Source: Nitrospirillum sp034653275 (GTDB lineage: Bacteria; Pseudomonadota; Alphaproteobacteria; Azospirillales; Azospirillaceae). Taken from it: DNA of 64,000 nt. The stretch spans positions 62,001-126,000 of the forward strand of contig NZ_JAYEES010000003.1 in NCBI RefSeq assembly GCF_034653275.1. The letters run 5' to 3'. Below, one piece after another: positions 37,492 to 45,288 of this stretch (position 1 is the first letter of the stretch; every line of letters begins with the position of its first letter). Both the position numbers and the translations under genes were made by a program. The notes under the pieces were generated by a model. It searched no databases. It was not told the origin of the DNA and saw only the letters and a program-made list of their open reading frames with translations.

Positions 37492-38636
37492 TGCGGACTT
37501 TCTTCCACGGGTGCCCGGTCTTCACCGGCGATCAGACACTGGAGGGCATCGGCGTCCTGGTGGAGGAGGGCCGCGTGCTGGACCTTCTACCCCGGCCGCC
37601 GGCCGGCGCCGTGGAGGAAGTGGCCCTGGAGCCCGACAGCCTGTTGGCGCCGGGCTTCGTCGACACCCAGGTGAACGGCGGCGGCGGCGTGCTGTTCAAT
37701 GAGACGCCGACGGCGGCGGCGGCCCTGGCCATCGCCAGCGCCCACCGCCGCTTCGGCACCACGTCCCTGCTGCCCACCTTCATCACCGACGCCGCCGGCA
37801 AGTGGCGCCTGGCGGTGGACGCGGCCGCGGAGGCCGCCCAGGTCCCCGGCGGCGGCGTGGTCGGCATCCATCTGGAAGGCCCCTTCCTGAACATGGAGCG
37901 CCGGGGCGTGCATGAGGCCGCCTATGTCCGCGCCCCCACGGACGAGGACATCGCGTTCCTGCTGGGCCTGCCCGCGCGCTTTCCCGGGGGCCGCGTGCTG
38001 CTGACGCTGGCGCCCGAAGTGGTTGGTGATGAGACCCTGGCGAGGCTGGCGGAGGCCGGCCTTATCCTGGCCGGCGGCCATTCCGCCGCCACCTACGCCC
38101 GCACCGATAGCGCGCTGAACCACGGCCTGACCGGCTTCACCCACCTGTTCAACGCCATGCCCCCCTTGATGAACCGGGAACCGGGTATCGCCGGGGCGGC
38201 CCTGTCCAGCCCGCGCGGCTGGTGCGGCGTCATCGCCGACGGCGTGCACGTCCACGGCGCCATGCTGCGCCTGGCCCTGGCGGCCAAGGGGCCCGACCGG
38301 GTGTTCCTGGTGACCGACGCCATGTCGCCCACCGGCACCGACGTCGACAGCTTCGAGCTTTACGGCCACACCATCTACCGCCGCGACGGACGGCTGGTGA
38401 CGGCGGACGGCGTGCTGGCCGGGGCCGACATCGACATGGCGGCGGCCGTGCGCGGGGCCATCCGCCTGATGGGCGTTGCGCCGGAGACGGCCCTGACCAT
38501 GGCGGCGCGCGTGCCGGCCACCTTCCTGGGGCTGGACGATCTGGGCCGCATCACGCCGGGCGCGCGGGCGGACTTCGTGGAGCTGTCGCAGGCCCTGACC
38601 GTGCGGCGGGTGTGGAGCGCCGGCGCGGAACGGTAG
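37491..38636 (+). CDS. nagA: N-acetylglucosamine-6-phosphate deacetylase
   Basis: 381 residues of the amidohydrolase fold. Features in order: LAPGFVDTQVNGGGGVLFNE, GIHLEGPFLNMERRGVHE (metal-binding Glu), the AGHS-type segment ILAGGHSAATYA (His), GFTHLFNAMPPLMNREPG (His), GVIADGVHVHG and FLVTDAMSPTG (catalytic Asp). It removes acetate from GlcNAc-6-P, the meeting point of the NagE and MurQ branches. The TGATG junction fixes the start at 37491. It is the last recognisable catabolic gene of the run. Confidence 0.94.
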   Translation: MRTFFHGCPVFTGDQTLEGIGVLVEEGRVLDLLPRPPAGAVEEVALEPDSLLAPGFVDTQVNGGGGVLFNETPTAAAALAIASAHRRFGTTSLLPTFITDAAGKWRLAVDAAAEAAQVPGGGVVGIHLEGPFLNMERRGVHEAAYVRAPTDEDIAFLLGLPARFPGGRVLLTLAPEVVGDETLARLAEAGLILAGGHSAATYARTDSALNHGLTGFTHLFNAMPPLMNREPGIAGAALSSPRGWCGVIADGVHVHGAMLRLALAAKGPDRVFLVTDAMSPTGTDVDSFELYGHTIYRRDGRLVTADGVLAGADIDMAAAVRGAIRLMGVAPETALTMAARVPATFLGLDDLGRITPGARADFVELSQALTVRRVWSAGAER

Positions 38637-38677
38637 GGCCAAAGAAGACGAGCAGGGCCAAGAGCGGGAGAGGGGCA

Positions 38678-38962
38678 ATGAAACGGAATCATTCCGCCGA
38701 GGAGATCGCGCAGTGCCTGGCCAAGGCCGACGGCCTGCTGGAGCAGGGGGCGAAGGTGGTGGACGTGGCGCGCATCCTGGGCGTCAGCCGCATGACCTAT
38801 TATCGCTGGCGCCGCGACCAGGCCCAGGCGCCCGGCGATGCCGACCTGCGTCGCCGCCTGACGCGGCTGGAGGAGGAGAACGCCGCCCTGCGGCGACAGC
38901 TGGCGCAACTGACGGCGGGCACCACCGACGCCCAATCCTTGGGCAGTCTCGCCTTCGCCTAA
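38678..38962 (+). CDS. Orphan transposase-OrfA-like helix-turn-helix protein
   Basis: 94 residues. The N-terminal part (HSAEEIAQCLAKADGLLEQGAKVVDVARILGVSRMTYYRWRRD) resembles the HTH of IS3-group OrfA proteins, and the following EEENAALRRQLAQL is the leucine-zipper-like part. No OrfB, terminal inverted repeats or target duplication is seen around it, so this looks like an isolated relic or a domesticated DNA-binding protein. It lies 41 bases after nagA in the same direction. A role as a local regulator is possible but unsupported. Confidence 0.7.
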   Translation: MKRNHSAEEIAQCLAKADGLLEQGAKVVDVARILGVSRMTYYRWRRDQAQAPGDADLRRRLTRLEEENAALRRQLAQLTAGTTDAQSLGSLAFA

Positions 38963-39052
38963 AACGCAGGCGAATCCCCCCTCCCCCACACCTTGGTTTC
39001 CTGGGCATACTGGCCCCGAATGCGAAACGGGGCCGAAACGGGGGCAAGGGGC

Positions 39053-40435
39053 ATGGCGACGGACGGGGCCGGGCTGAGCAAAAGCCTGGGCGGGTGGCAT
39101 CTCTGGGGCATCGCCGTCGGGCTGGTGATCTCCGGCGAGTATTTCGGGTGGAGCTATGGCTGGGCCCAGGCCGGCACGCTGGGCTTCCTCGCCACCACCA
39201 TCTTGGTGGCGGTGCTGTACACCACCTTCATCTTCAGCTTCACCGAACTGACCACCGCCATCCCGCACGCCGGCGGCCCCTTCGCCTACAGCCATCGCGC
39301 CTTCGGGCCGCTGGGCGGCTTCATCGCTGGCTACGCCACGCTGATCGAGTTCGTCTTCGCCCCGCCGGCCATCGCCCTGGCCATCGGCGCCTACCTCAAT
39401 GTCCAGTTCCCCGGTCTGAGCCCCAAGCTGGCGGCCGTGGGCGCCTATGGCGTCTTCGCCGCCCTGAACATCGCCGGCGTCACCATCGCCGCCACGTTCG
39501 AGCTGTGTGTCACCTTGCTGGCCATCGCCGAGCTGCTGGTGTTCATGGGCGTGGTGTCGCCAGGCTTCACCTGGGGCCACTTCGCCGCCCACGGCTGGTC
39601 GGGCGACGCCGGCCCCCTTTCGGCCCCGGCCCTGGGCGGCATCTTCGCCGCCATCCCCTTCGCCATCTGGTTCTTCCTGGCCATCGAGGGCGCGGCCATG
39701 GCGGCGGAAGAGGCCAAGGACCCGGCGCGCACCATCCCCCGCGCCTACATCGCCGGCATCCTGACCCTGGTCGCGCTCGCCTTCGGCACGATGGTGCTGG
39801 CGGGCGGGGTGGGCGACTGGCGCGACCTGGCCAACATCAACGACCCCCTGCCCCAGGCCATGAAGGCGGTGGTGGGGGCGGACAGCGGCTGGCTGCACAT
39901 GCTGGTGTGGATCGGCCTGTTCGGCCTGGTGGCCAGCTTCCACGGCATCATCATGGGCTATTCCCGCCAGATCTTCGCATTGGCCCGCGCGGGCTTCCTG
40001 CCGGCGGGCCTGAGCCGCCTGCATCCCACGCGGCGCACGCCGCATTGGGCCATCCTGGCGGGTGCCGTGGTGGGCATCGCCGCCATCTTTTCCGATGAGG
40101 TGCTGGCCTTCGGCGGCCAGCCGCTGACGGCCAACATCGTCACCCTGTCGGTGTTCGGCGCCATCGTCATGTACATCATCAGCATGGCCAGCCTGTTCCG
40201 CCTGCGCCGTATGGCGCCGGACATGGAGCGCCCCTTCCGGGCGCCGGGATACCCCCTGGTACCGGCCGTGGCGCTGGGCCTGGCCTGCCTGTGCCTGGCG
40301 GCGATGATCTATTACAATCTGGTGCTGTTCGGGGTTTTCGTGGCCCTGCTGGCCCTGGGTTGGCTGTACTGCCGCCTGACCGTCCTTCGTCGGCAGGGGG
40401 CGGCCGTGCGGCCCGTGACTGAAACCAGCCTGTAG
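39053..40435 (+). CDS. APC-family amino acid permease, ethanolamine permease-like
   Basis: 460 residues with about 12 helices. The opening SLGGWHLWGIAVGLVISGEYFGWSYGWAQAG and the following TTAIPHAGGPFAYSHRAFGPLGG closely resemble ethanolamine permeases; IPFAIWFFLAIEGAAMAAEEAKDPARTIPRAY is the conserved central loop. No ethanolamine ammonia-lyase genes are in the window, so the substrate is tentative. ATGs at 39053 and 39020 are both possible starts; the later one begins at the conserved N-terminus. A hairpin follows the stop. Confidence 0.85.
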   Translation: MATDGAGLSKSLGGWHLWGIAVGLVISGEYFGWSYGWAQAGTLGFLATTILVAVLYTTFIFSFTELTTAIPHAGGPFAYSHRAFGPLGGFIAGYATLIEFVFAPPAIALAIGAYLNVQFPGLSPKLAAVGAYGVFAALNIAGVTIAATFELCVTLLAIAELLVFMGVVSPGFTWGHFAAHGWSGDAGPLSAPALGGIFAAIPFAIWFFLAIEGAAMAAEEAKDPARTIPRAYIAGILTLVALAFGTMVLAGGVGDWRDLANINDPLPQAMKAVVGADSGWLHMLVWIGLFGLVASFHGIIMGYSRQIFALARAGFLPAGLSRLHPTRRTPHWAILAGAVVGIAAIFSDEVLAFGGQPLTANIVTLSVFGAIVMYIISMASLFRLRRMAPDMERPFRAPGYPLVPAVALGLACLCLAAMIYYNLVLFGVFVALLALGWLYCRLTVLRRQGAAVRPVTETSL

Positions 40436-40445
40436 AAAGATGAAT

Positions 40446-40469
40446 GGCCCGGGCGAAGGCGCCCGGGCC
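40446..40469. terminator. Palindromic hairpin between convergent genes
   Basis: GGCCCGGGCG, loop AAGG, CGCCCGGGCC: a perfect 10-bp stem. It lies 10 bases after the permease stop and 31 bases after the end of the opposing small gene, so it can serve both strands. A weak TTC/T-rich tail follows on the minus side. Confidence 0.7.
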
Positions 40470-40500
40470 GCTTCATTGCCGTCTTGACACGCTGTCGGCG

Positions 40501-40740
40501 TCAGCGCGCCAGCATGCTGTTGGTGATGCCCGGGGTGGGCACCTCCAGGTCGGGGCGGCCCAGGCGGCCGGCCATCTCGGCGCGCACCACCTTCAGCCGT
40601 TCCAGATATTCCTCGGCCTCGTCACCGGCGGTATCGGTCAAAATCAGGCTGTCGCTGCTCCACCGTTCGATCAGGGGATCCAGGTCGGCGATGCGCTCCT
40701 GCAGGATGCGGGCGTACGCGGCGCTCTGGTTCGTGCTCAT
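40501..40740 (-). CDS. Small conserved-looking protein, paralogue of the 41784-42020 product
   Basis: 79 residues, no signal peptide or membrane helix. It shares RIADLDPLIERW and a following DEAEEYLERLKVVRAEM-LGRPDLE pattern with the second small protein (HIADLDPLIDRW, DEAEEFVDRLKELRADL-TRPDLD), so the two are clearly related. GGAG is absent but AGGAGGAAAG (minus strand, just upstream) is a strong ribosome site. I do not recognise the family. The acidic helical make-up suggests a soluble protein-binding role, which is a guess. Confidence 0.75.
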   Translation of the reverse strand: MSTNQSAAYARILQERIADLDPLIERWSSDSLILTDTAGDEAEEYLERLKVVRAEMAGRLGRPDLEVPTPGITNSMLAR

Positions 40741-41057
40741 GGCTTTCCTCCTGCTGTGATGCGTCTCTCAAGCCTTTCAAACGCGGGGAAGATCGGCAAC
40801 GGGGCAATGGTTCAAGGCCCCTACGCCGAAAGCCCGTAACGCCCCCAGCTCCTATGCGGTCCGACTAGGTGCGGCCGGCTACGTCCGGCGGACGATCCTG
40901 GCCAGGGGGCGATGACCTATGGCGGACGTCCCACCCCCTCCCGGTGCCTTTCACGGCGGCCCGTCATAGCGAATGACCTGCCGTGTGATTATTGAAGATC
41001 ACGCCCCAAGAAATTTCAATATAAGATGGGAAATTCATAGTATTTGTTGGATGATGA
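40741..41057. promoter_or_regulatory. Divergent intergenic region upstream of the YitT gene
   Basis: 317 bases without a gene. The last 75 bases are AT-rich and hold dyads: GTGAT and ATCAC 8 bases apart at 40985-41002, ATTGAA at 40991 with TTCAAT at 41015, and the palindrome GAAATTTC. These are candidate operators for the YitT gene; the left part likely carries the promoter of the small gene. Confidence 0.35.
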
Positions 41058-41687
41058 ATGATGCATCCGGTCAATCAACAGCGCCACAAATCTTATGAGG
41101 ACCTGGCGGCGCTGGGCATCGGCACGCTGCTCGTCTCGCTGGGGACCGTCCTGTACGCCAAGGCGACGCTGCTGGTGGGCAGCATCGCCGGCTTGGCGCT
41201 GCTGTTGCATTATGTGACCGACCAGGGCTTCTGGATGTTCTTCTTCGTGCTGAACCTGCCCTTCTACGTCCTGGCCTGGCGGCGCATGGGCTGGCGCTTC
41301 ACCGCGCGGACCTTCGCCGCCGTTTGTCTGGTGACGGTGGAAACGCGGCTGACGCCCGGTTGGGTGGATTTCGCCCTGCTGAACCCGGTCTACGCGGCGT
41401 TGGCCGGCGGGGGGTTGATCGGCACCGGCCTGCTGATCCTGTTCCGCCACCGCATCGGCCTGGGCGGCATCAACATCCTGGCGTTGTACCTGCAGGAACG
41501 CTTCGGCATCCGCGCCGGTTATGTCCAGCTGGGCCTGGACGCGGCCATCCTGGCGGCCGCCTGCTTCGTGCTGACGCCCCAGCGCCTGGCCCTGTCGGTC
41601 ATGGGCGCGGTTGTCGCCAACATGATCGTGGCCATGAACCACCGCGCCGACCGCTACCTGGGCCTGACCGCCGACCCGGCGCGCTGA
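41058..41687 (+). CDS. YitT-family membrane protein
   Basis: 209 residues with five to six hydrophobic helices and the YitT features: GIGTLLVSLGTVLYAKATLLVGSIAGLALLLHY at the start, LNLPFYVLAWRRMG in the middle and GTGLLILFRHRIGLGGINILALYLQERFGI. The shorter proteobacterial YitT proteins lack the C-terminal DUF2179 domain, as here. Function is not established. Consecutive ATGs at 41058 and 41061 make the exact start uncertain by one residue. It is flanked by two paralogous small genes on the opposite strand. Confidence 0.85.
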   Translation: MMHPVNQQRHKSYEDLAALGIGTLLVSLGTVLYAKATLLVGSIAGLALLLHYVTDQGFWMFFFVLNLPFYVLAWRRMGWRFTARTFAAVCLVTVETRLTPGWVDFALLNPVYAALAGGGLIGTGLLILFRHRIGLGGINILALYLQERFGIRAGYVQLGLDAAILAAACFVLTPQRLALSVMGAVVANMIVAMNHRADRYLGLTADPAR

Positions 41688-41783
41688 CGATTGGCCAGCC
41701 GTGCGGACGCCGGGCGCAAAACCACCCGGCCCCGCGTCCGCCACCGGGGCGGAGCGCGGGTGACGGGAATTTCCCTGCCGCCG

Positions 41784-42020
41784 CTAACGGACCGTCATGC
41801 CGTCGGCGACCTGGGAGGCTGTGCGGCCGTCCAGATCCGGCCGCGTCATGCGGCTGACCAGGTCGGCCCGCAACTCCTTGAGACGGTCCACAAATTCCTC
41901 AGCCTCGTCATGGGCGGCGCCGCTCAGCAGGAAATGCCCGCTGGTCCACCGGTCGATGAGGGGGTCGAGATCCGCGATGTGCTCCCTCAAAACGAGGGAA
42001 TAGGTGCTGTACTGGGTCAT
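41784..42020 (-). CDS. Small conserved-looking protein, paralogue of the 40501-40740 product
   Basis: 78 residues. The ATG at 42020 is preceded on the minus strand by GGAGGTG; a longer reading from 42074 has no ribosome site. The core REHIADLDPLIDRW and DEAEEFVDRLKELRADL repeats the pattern of the other small gene, with different ends. An FNR-type box lies about 80 bases upstream, hinting at low-oxygen control. Family not recognised. Confidence 0.75.
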   Translation of the reverse strand: MTQYSTYSLVLREHIADLDPLIDRWTSGHFLLSGAAHDEAEEFVDRLKELRADLVSRMTRPDLDGRTASQVADGMTVR

Positions 42021-42100
42021 GGGACACCTCCACCTTGATAGTCCCATGAAAATCCCGGGCGACTTCCTCCGCAACTGTTCTCTGGTATTGGTCCACCTAT

Positions 42101-42114
42101 TTGACGCACATCAA
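42101..42114 (-). promoter_or_regulatory. FNR/FixK-type box upstream of the small gene
   Basis: TTGAC, GCAC, ATCAA: one base away from the TTGAT-N4-ATCAA consensus bound by FNR/FixK proteins. Its centre is 87 bases before the ATG at 42020, compatible with activation around -41.5 if transcription starts about 45 bases before the gene. It could also act on the end of the EAL gene region, which is less likely. Confidence 0.45.
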
Positions 42115-42168
42115 GTAATCGGCACGAGTATTTATCTGATAAAGCAGATGGATCGCCAAACCATGCCC

Positions 42169-43815
42169 TCAGCCACCGGCATCGATCACCGTGGGCCGCC
42201 AGCCCGAGGGGCGGCTCAGGGGACGCAAATCCACATCCAGCCGCCGCGGCCGGTCCAACGCCTTGGAGAACAGCCAGCCTTGGCCCAGGGCGCACCCCAG
42301 GCCGCGCAGGCGCAGCATCTGCTCCGGTGTCTCCACATGCTCGGCGATGGCGGTGACGCCCAAGCCCCGGCACAGGGCCAGCATGCCGGTCACGATGGCC
42401 TCCTCCCGCTTGTTCACGCACATTTTGGCGATGAAGCTGCCGTCCAGCTTCACATGGTCGAAGTCCAGCGCGCGGATATAGGTGAACGAGGCCATGCCCA
42501 CGCCGAAATCGTCCAGGCAGAGGGGATGGCCCAGGCGGCGCACGGCCGCCAGCACGTTCCGCGCCCTGTCCAGATCGCCCAGGTTGCCGGTTTCCGTCAC
42601 CTCGAACATCAGGCGGCCGGACAGGCCGGGCTGGGTCTTCAGCTGGGCCAGCAACGATTGCATGAACAGGTCGGAGCCGACGGACACGGCCGATAGGTTC
42701 ACCGCCAGGATGATGTCCGCAGGCGCCGTTTCCAGCTCGCGCATCGCCAGGCTGCACACCAGCATGTCCACGTCGTTGATGACGCCCAGCTCTTCCGCCA
42801 GGGTGATGACGGAACCGGGGCGGTCGCCATTGAAGCGGCTTAGCACCTCCAGATGGTGCATGCGCCCGGTCTTGAGATCGACGATGGGCTCAAACACCAG
42901 GGAGAGGCGGTTGCCGCCCAGATCGTCGCGCAGGCGGGCCAGGCAACCCACCGCGTCCTGGACGAAGCCAGCCGCGGCCGACTGGCCCGACAGCATGTCC
43001 ACCGCGCCAGCACCCGCCTCGGCGAAGCGGCGCAGGGCGTGCAGCAGCAGGCGCGACCGGTCGGCGCGGCTGAGACCGAAGCTGTTGCTGTCCAGGGTGC
43101 GGGCGTCCACCTCCAGCGGCTGGTCCAGGCCCAGGTCGGCGGCGACGCGGGCGATGTCGCGGGTGATCTGCTCCGCCAGGCTGGCGGTGGCCATGACGCC
43201 GAAGCGGTGGTCGGCCACGCGGCCGGCCACGGCCCCGCCATGCTGGCGGAAGACGGCCCCGATCTCCGTCATCAGCTGGCCGTCCGCCTCGGCCGTGAGG
43301 CGGGTGCGGACGTCGGCCAGGTTGTTCATCTCCAGCAAGGTCAAGGCGCCGCAGGCCGGCGGCTCCACGCCACCGGGGGCGAAGTTGACGGCCGCCGCCT
43401 GGGCGAAGGCGGCCGGGGTCAGCAACTCGGTCGCGGGATCGACATCCTGGGGCGCCGGCAACGCCGCCGCGCCGGCGGCCAGCTGACAGAAGGTTACGCT
43501 CACCAAGGGGCTGCCCTGCATGCGGTAGGCGGCCAGGGCGCAGACCACCTCCCGCCCGTCGCGCCGCCGCAGGCGCACCGGCCGGGGGCTGCCGCGGCCA
43601 TTGTCGCCCAGGGCGCCCAGCACGCGGCGCACCAGGGCGCGGTCGGCCGGCGCCAGCAGGTCCGCCAGCGCGCGGCCCGCCAGTTCGGCGTCGCTGTGGC
43701 CGGTCAGCGCCAGGGCGGCACCGGCGGCGAACTGCACCGCGCCGTCGCCATCCACCTCCATCAGCAGGTCGGCGTTGGCGAAGGCGAATCCCAGATACCG
43801 CTGAATCCGCTTCAT
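42169..43815 (-). CDS. PAS-EAL domain protein, probable cyclic-di-GMP phosphodiesterase
   Basis: 548 residues: an N-terminal PAS domain (about 10-120), a degenerate GGDEF-like middle (no GGDEF motif seen), and a C-terminal EAL domain (about 290-535). The EAL motif is present as EVLSRF; downstream the metal and catalytic elements are kept: VNLSAVSV (Asn), FEVTETG (Glu), CLDDFGVG (Asp-Asp), HVKLDGSFI (Lys and Asp), AEHVET (Glu) and GQGWLFSKAL (Gln). Cleavage of cyclic-di-GMP is therefore plausible. The ATG at 43815 begins at the PAS domain; the upstream open frame is basic and non-conserved. Confidence 0.85.
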   Translation of the reverse strand: MKRIQRYLGFAFANADLLMEVDGDGAVQFAAGAALALTGHSDAELAGRALADLLAPADRALVRRVLGALGDNGRGSPRPVRLRRRDGREVVCALAAYRMQGSPLVSVTFCQLAAGAAALPAPQDVDPATELLTPAAFAQAAAVNFAPGGVEPPACGALTLLEMNNLADVRTRLTAEADGQLMTEIGAVFRQHGGAVAGRVADHRFGVMATASLAEQITRDIARVAADLGLDQPLEVDARTLDSNSFGLSRADRSRLLLHALRRFAEAGAGAVDMLSGQSAAAGFVQDAVGCLARLRDDLGGNRLSLVFEPIVDLKTGRMHHLEVLSRFNGDRPGSVITLAEELGVINDVDMLVCSLAMRELETAPADIILAVNLSAVSVGSDLFMQSLLAQLKTQPGLSGRLMFEVTETGNLGDLDRARNVLAAVRRLGHPLCLDDFGVGMASFTYIRALDFDHVKLDGSFIAKMCVNKREEAIVTGMLALCRGLGVTAIAEHVETPEQMLRLRGLGCALGQGWLFSKALDRPRRLDVDLRPLSRPSGWRPTVIDAGG

Positions 43816-43976
43816 ACTCACTGCTTCCCGGGCGAAAGGGCGCAAGGGTGGCCCCATGCGCCGCATCCTGGTCCCGGCATGTTTAACATCGCGTGAAGGG
43901 CGGTAACGGCGGCGCCCACCCCGCGCCGCCGCACCGACTTTCCGCATCCTTCAGGGTGACGATGGCTCCTGTGGTT

Positions 43977-44915
43977 TCAGCGCCCGACCGCCTGGTTCAC
44001 CACCCAGGCCAGGCGCACGCCGGCCATTTCCAGGCGCATGCGGACCAGCGGCCAGGCGGCAGTCTCGTAACCCTGGGCCAGGCGCTCGACCCCATCGGAT
44101 TCCGGCGCCCGCAGCAGGCCATAGACCACGTCGCGGGCCAGGCCGTGGCTTTCCTCGCCCCAGGCCTGCACGGCCTTGTCCAGGCCGGCGCCCTTGAACG
44201 GGGGCTTGGTGGACGGCGTCTTGGGCGTCCACGCCTTGGCGTCATAGGCGGTGATGGCGGGCTCCAGCGTGGCGGCGGCCGCCTTGGCCTTGGCCAGGTC
44301 GATGGAATAGTCCTTGTTCACGGACAGGCCCAGCTCACGGTCGACGATGGAGCCATCCCACACCGAATGCAGGTTCAGGTGACCGTTCCGGTCGTCATCG
44401 AAATAGCGGACCTTGACGTCGTTGCCGCCCTTGTCGTGGTTACGCTCGGCGGCATGCAGGGGCTGGTGCAGGTCGCCCACCAGATGCACCACCCACTTCA
44501 GCGCGGCCAGCCGCGCCTCGGGCGCCGCCTTGGTGTCGGCCAGCAGGCGGGCCTGTTCCGGCAGGCGGGCGAGCACGCAGTTGTCGTCGGCGCAGTCGCG
44601 GGCGGCGTCATAGGCCGGCTGGTCGGTGGGCACGTCGACATAGTGCCAGGGCAGCGTGTCGGGCAGGCCGCCCTTGTCCTTGGGCAGGTGGCCCACGGTG
44701 TCCGGCCAGCTCGCCACCTCATCCAGGGTGTGGTGACCCTCCAGCGACAGCAGCTGGTCCACCACCGCCTTGGCCTTGGGCGTCAGCCGGTCCTGCGCGA
44801 TGTCGCCGACGATGGCATGCCCGTTGGGGCCCCAGGCCAGCGCCGGCCCGGCGGTGAGGGTGACGGCGGCGGTGGACATGGCGGCGGCGATGGCGAGGCG
44901 GCGAAAGGCGGTCAT
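43977..44915 (-). CDS. S1/P1-type nuclease, secreted
   Basis: 312 residues with a signal peptide ending GPALA, so the mature protein starts with WGPNGH; the N-terminal Trp is a zinc ligand in this family. Further zinc-binding pieces follow: ASWPD, PWHYVDVP, HLVGDLHQPLHAAERNHDKGGND and LHSVWDG. These enzymes cut single-stranded DNA and RNA and release 3'-phosphate, often for phosphate supply. Start at 44915 gives a normal signal peptide. It is the last host gene before the integrated element. Confidence 0.93.
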   Translation of the reverse strand: MTAFRRLAIAAAMSTAAVTLTAGPALAWGPNGHAIVGDIAQDRLTPKAKAVVDQLLSLEGHHTLDEVASWPDTVGHLPKDKGGLPDTLPWHYVDVPTDQPAYDAARDCADDNCVLARLPEQARLLADTKAAPEARLAALKWVVHLVGDLHQPLHAAERNHDKGGNDVKVRYFDDDRNGHLNLHSVWDGSIVDRELGLSVNKDYSIDLAKAKAAAATLEPAITAYDAKAWTPKTPSTKPPFKGAGLDKAVQAWGEESHGLARDVVYGLLRAPESDGVERLAQGYETAAWPLVRMRLEMAGVRLAWVVNQAVGR

Positions 44916-45007
44916 GGAGGGTCCCGATCTGGAGAAGGCCGCCAAATTAACCGCTTAACATTGCGCTGTCATGTCGGGTGCGACAGCGGGGCGCTGGGCG
45001 CGGACAC

Positions 45008-45031
45008 AAAAAATGGCCCCAGGAGGGCCAT
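45008..45031 (-). terminator. Minus-strand terminator, probably the original tRNA-Leu terminator
   Basis: On the minus strand ATGGCCC, loop TCCTG, GGGCCAT, then TTTTTT. No minus-strand gene lies next to it on its upstream side except the 3' tRNA fragment at 45064. Before the element inserted, the tRNA-Leu now at 60779-60864 would have been read straight into it. Confidence 0.75.
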
Positions 45032-45063
45032 CTTTGACAGTCGGCGATTTCAAAGGATTGAAG

Positions 45064-45119
45064 TGGTGCCCCCGGTCGGACTCGAACCAACACGACCTTG
45101 CGGCCAACAGATTTTGAGT
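45064..45119. repeat. attL: left copy of the 56-base direct repeat
   Basis: Identical over 56 bases to 60779-60834. It covers the tRNA-Leu 3' half from the anticodon loop to the CCA end (minus strand) and is not a complete tRNA. Just beyond it the sequence gives CAGACTCAAAATCTG on the minus strand, a dyad around the anticodon loop as expected for an integrase core site. Confidence 0.9.
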
Positions 45120-45250
45120 CTGAAAACTGCCGGCTAGGCTTTCCGCGCCTCTGGGCGATATAACCTCAGAACCCATTGTCATCACAGCACTTTTCCTTGC
45201 CAAGCATAGCCAAAGGTGCGACTCTAATTGCCAGAGTTTGCCGCCATCTG

Positions 45251-45271
45251 TGCGGACACAGGTGCGGACAC
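45251..45271. repeat. Left pair of TGCGGACAC arm-type motifs
   Basis: TGCGGACAC occurs at 45251-45259 and 45263-45271, 12 bases apart, between attL and the integrase start. The same 9-mer occurs twice near the right end at 60660 and 60705, in the same orientation; a 13-base version (GGTGCGGACACGG) is shared by 45261-45273 and 60703-60715. Likely integrase arm-binding sites. Confidence 0.6.
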
Positions 45272-45288
45272 GGTACGAAAGGATGGCG

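Noticed and set aside
38678..38962. Complete insertion sequence
   Set aside because: No OrfB, no terminal inverted repeats and no target-site duplication were found around it.
45064..45119. Second tRNA-Leu gene
   Set aside because: Only the 3' part is present; the flank does not form acceptor or D-arm strands.
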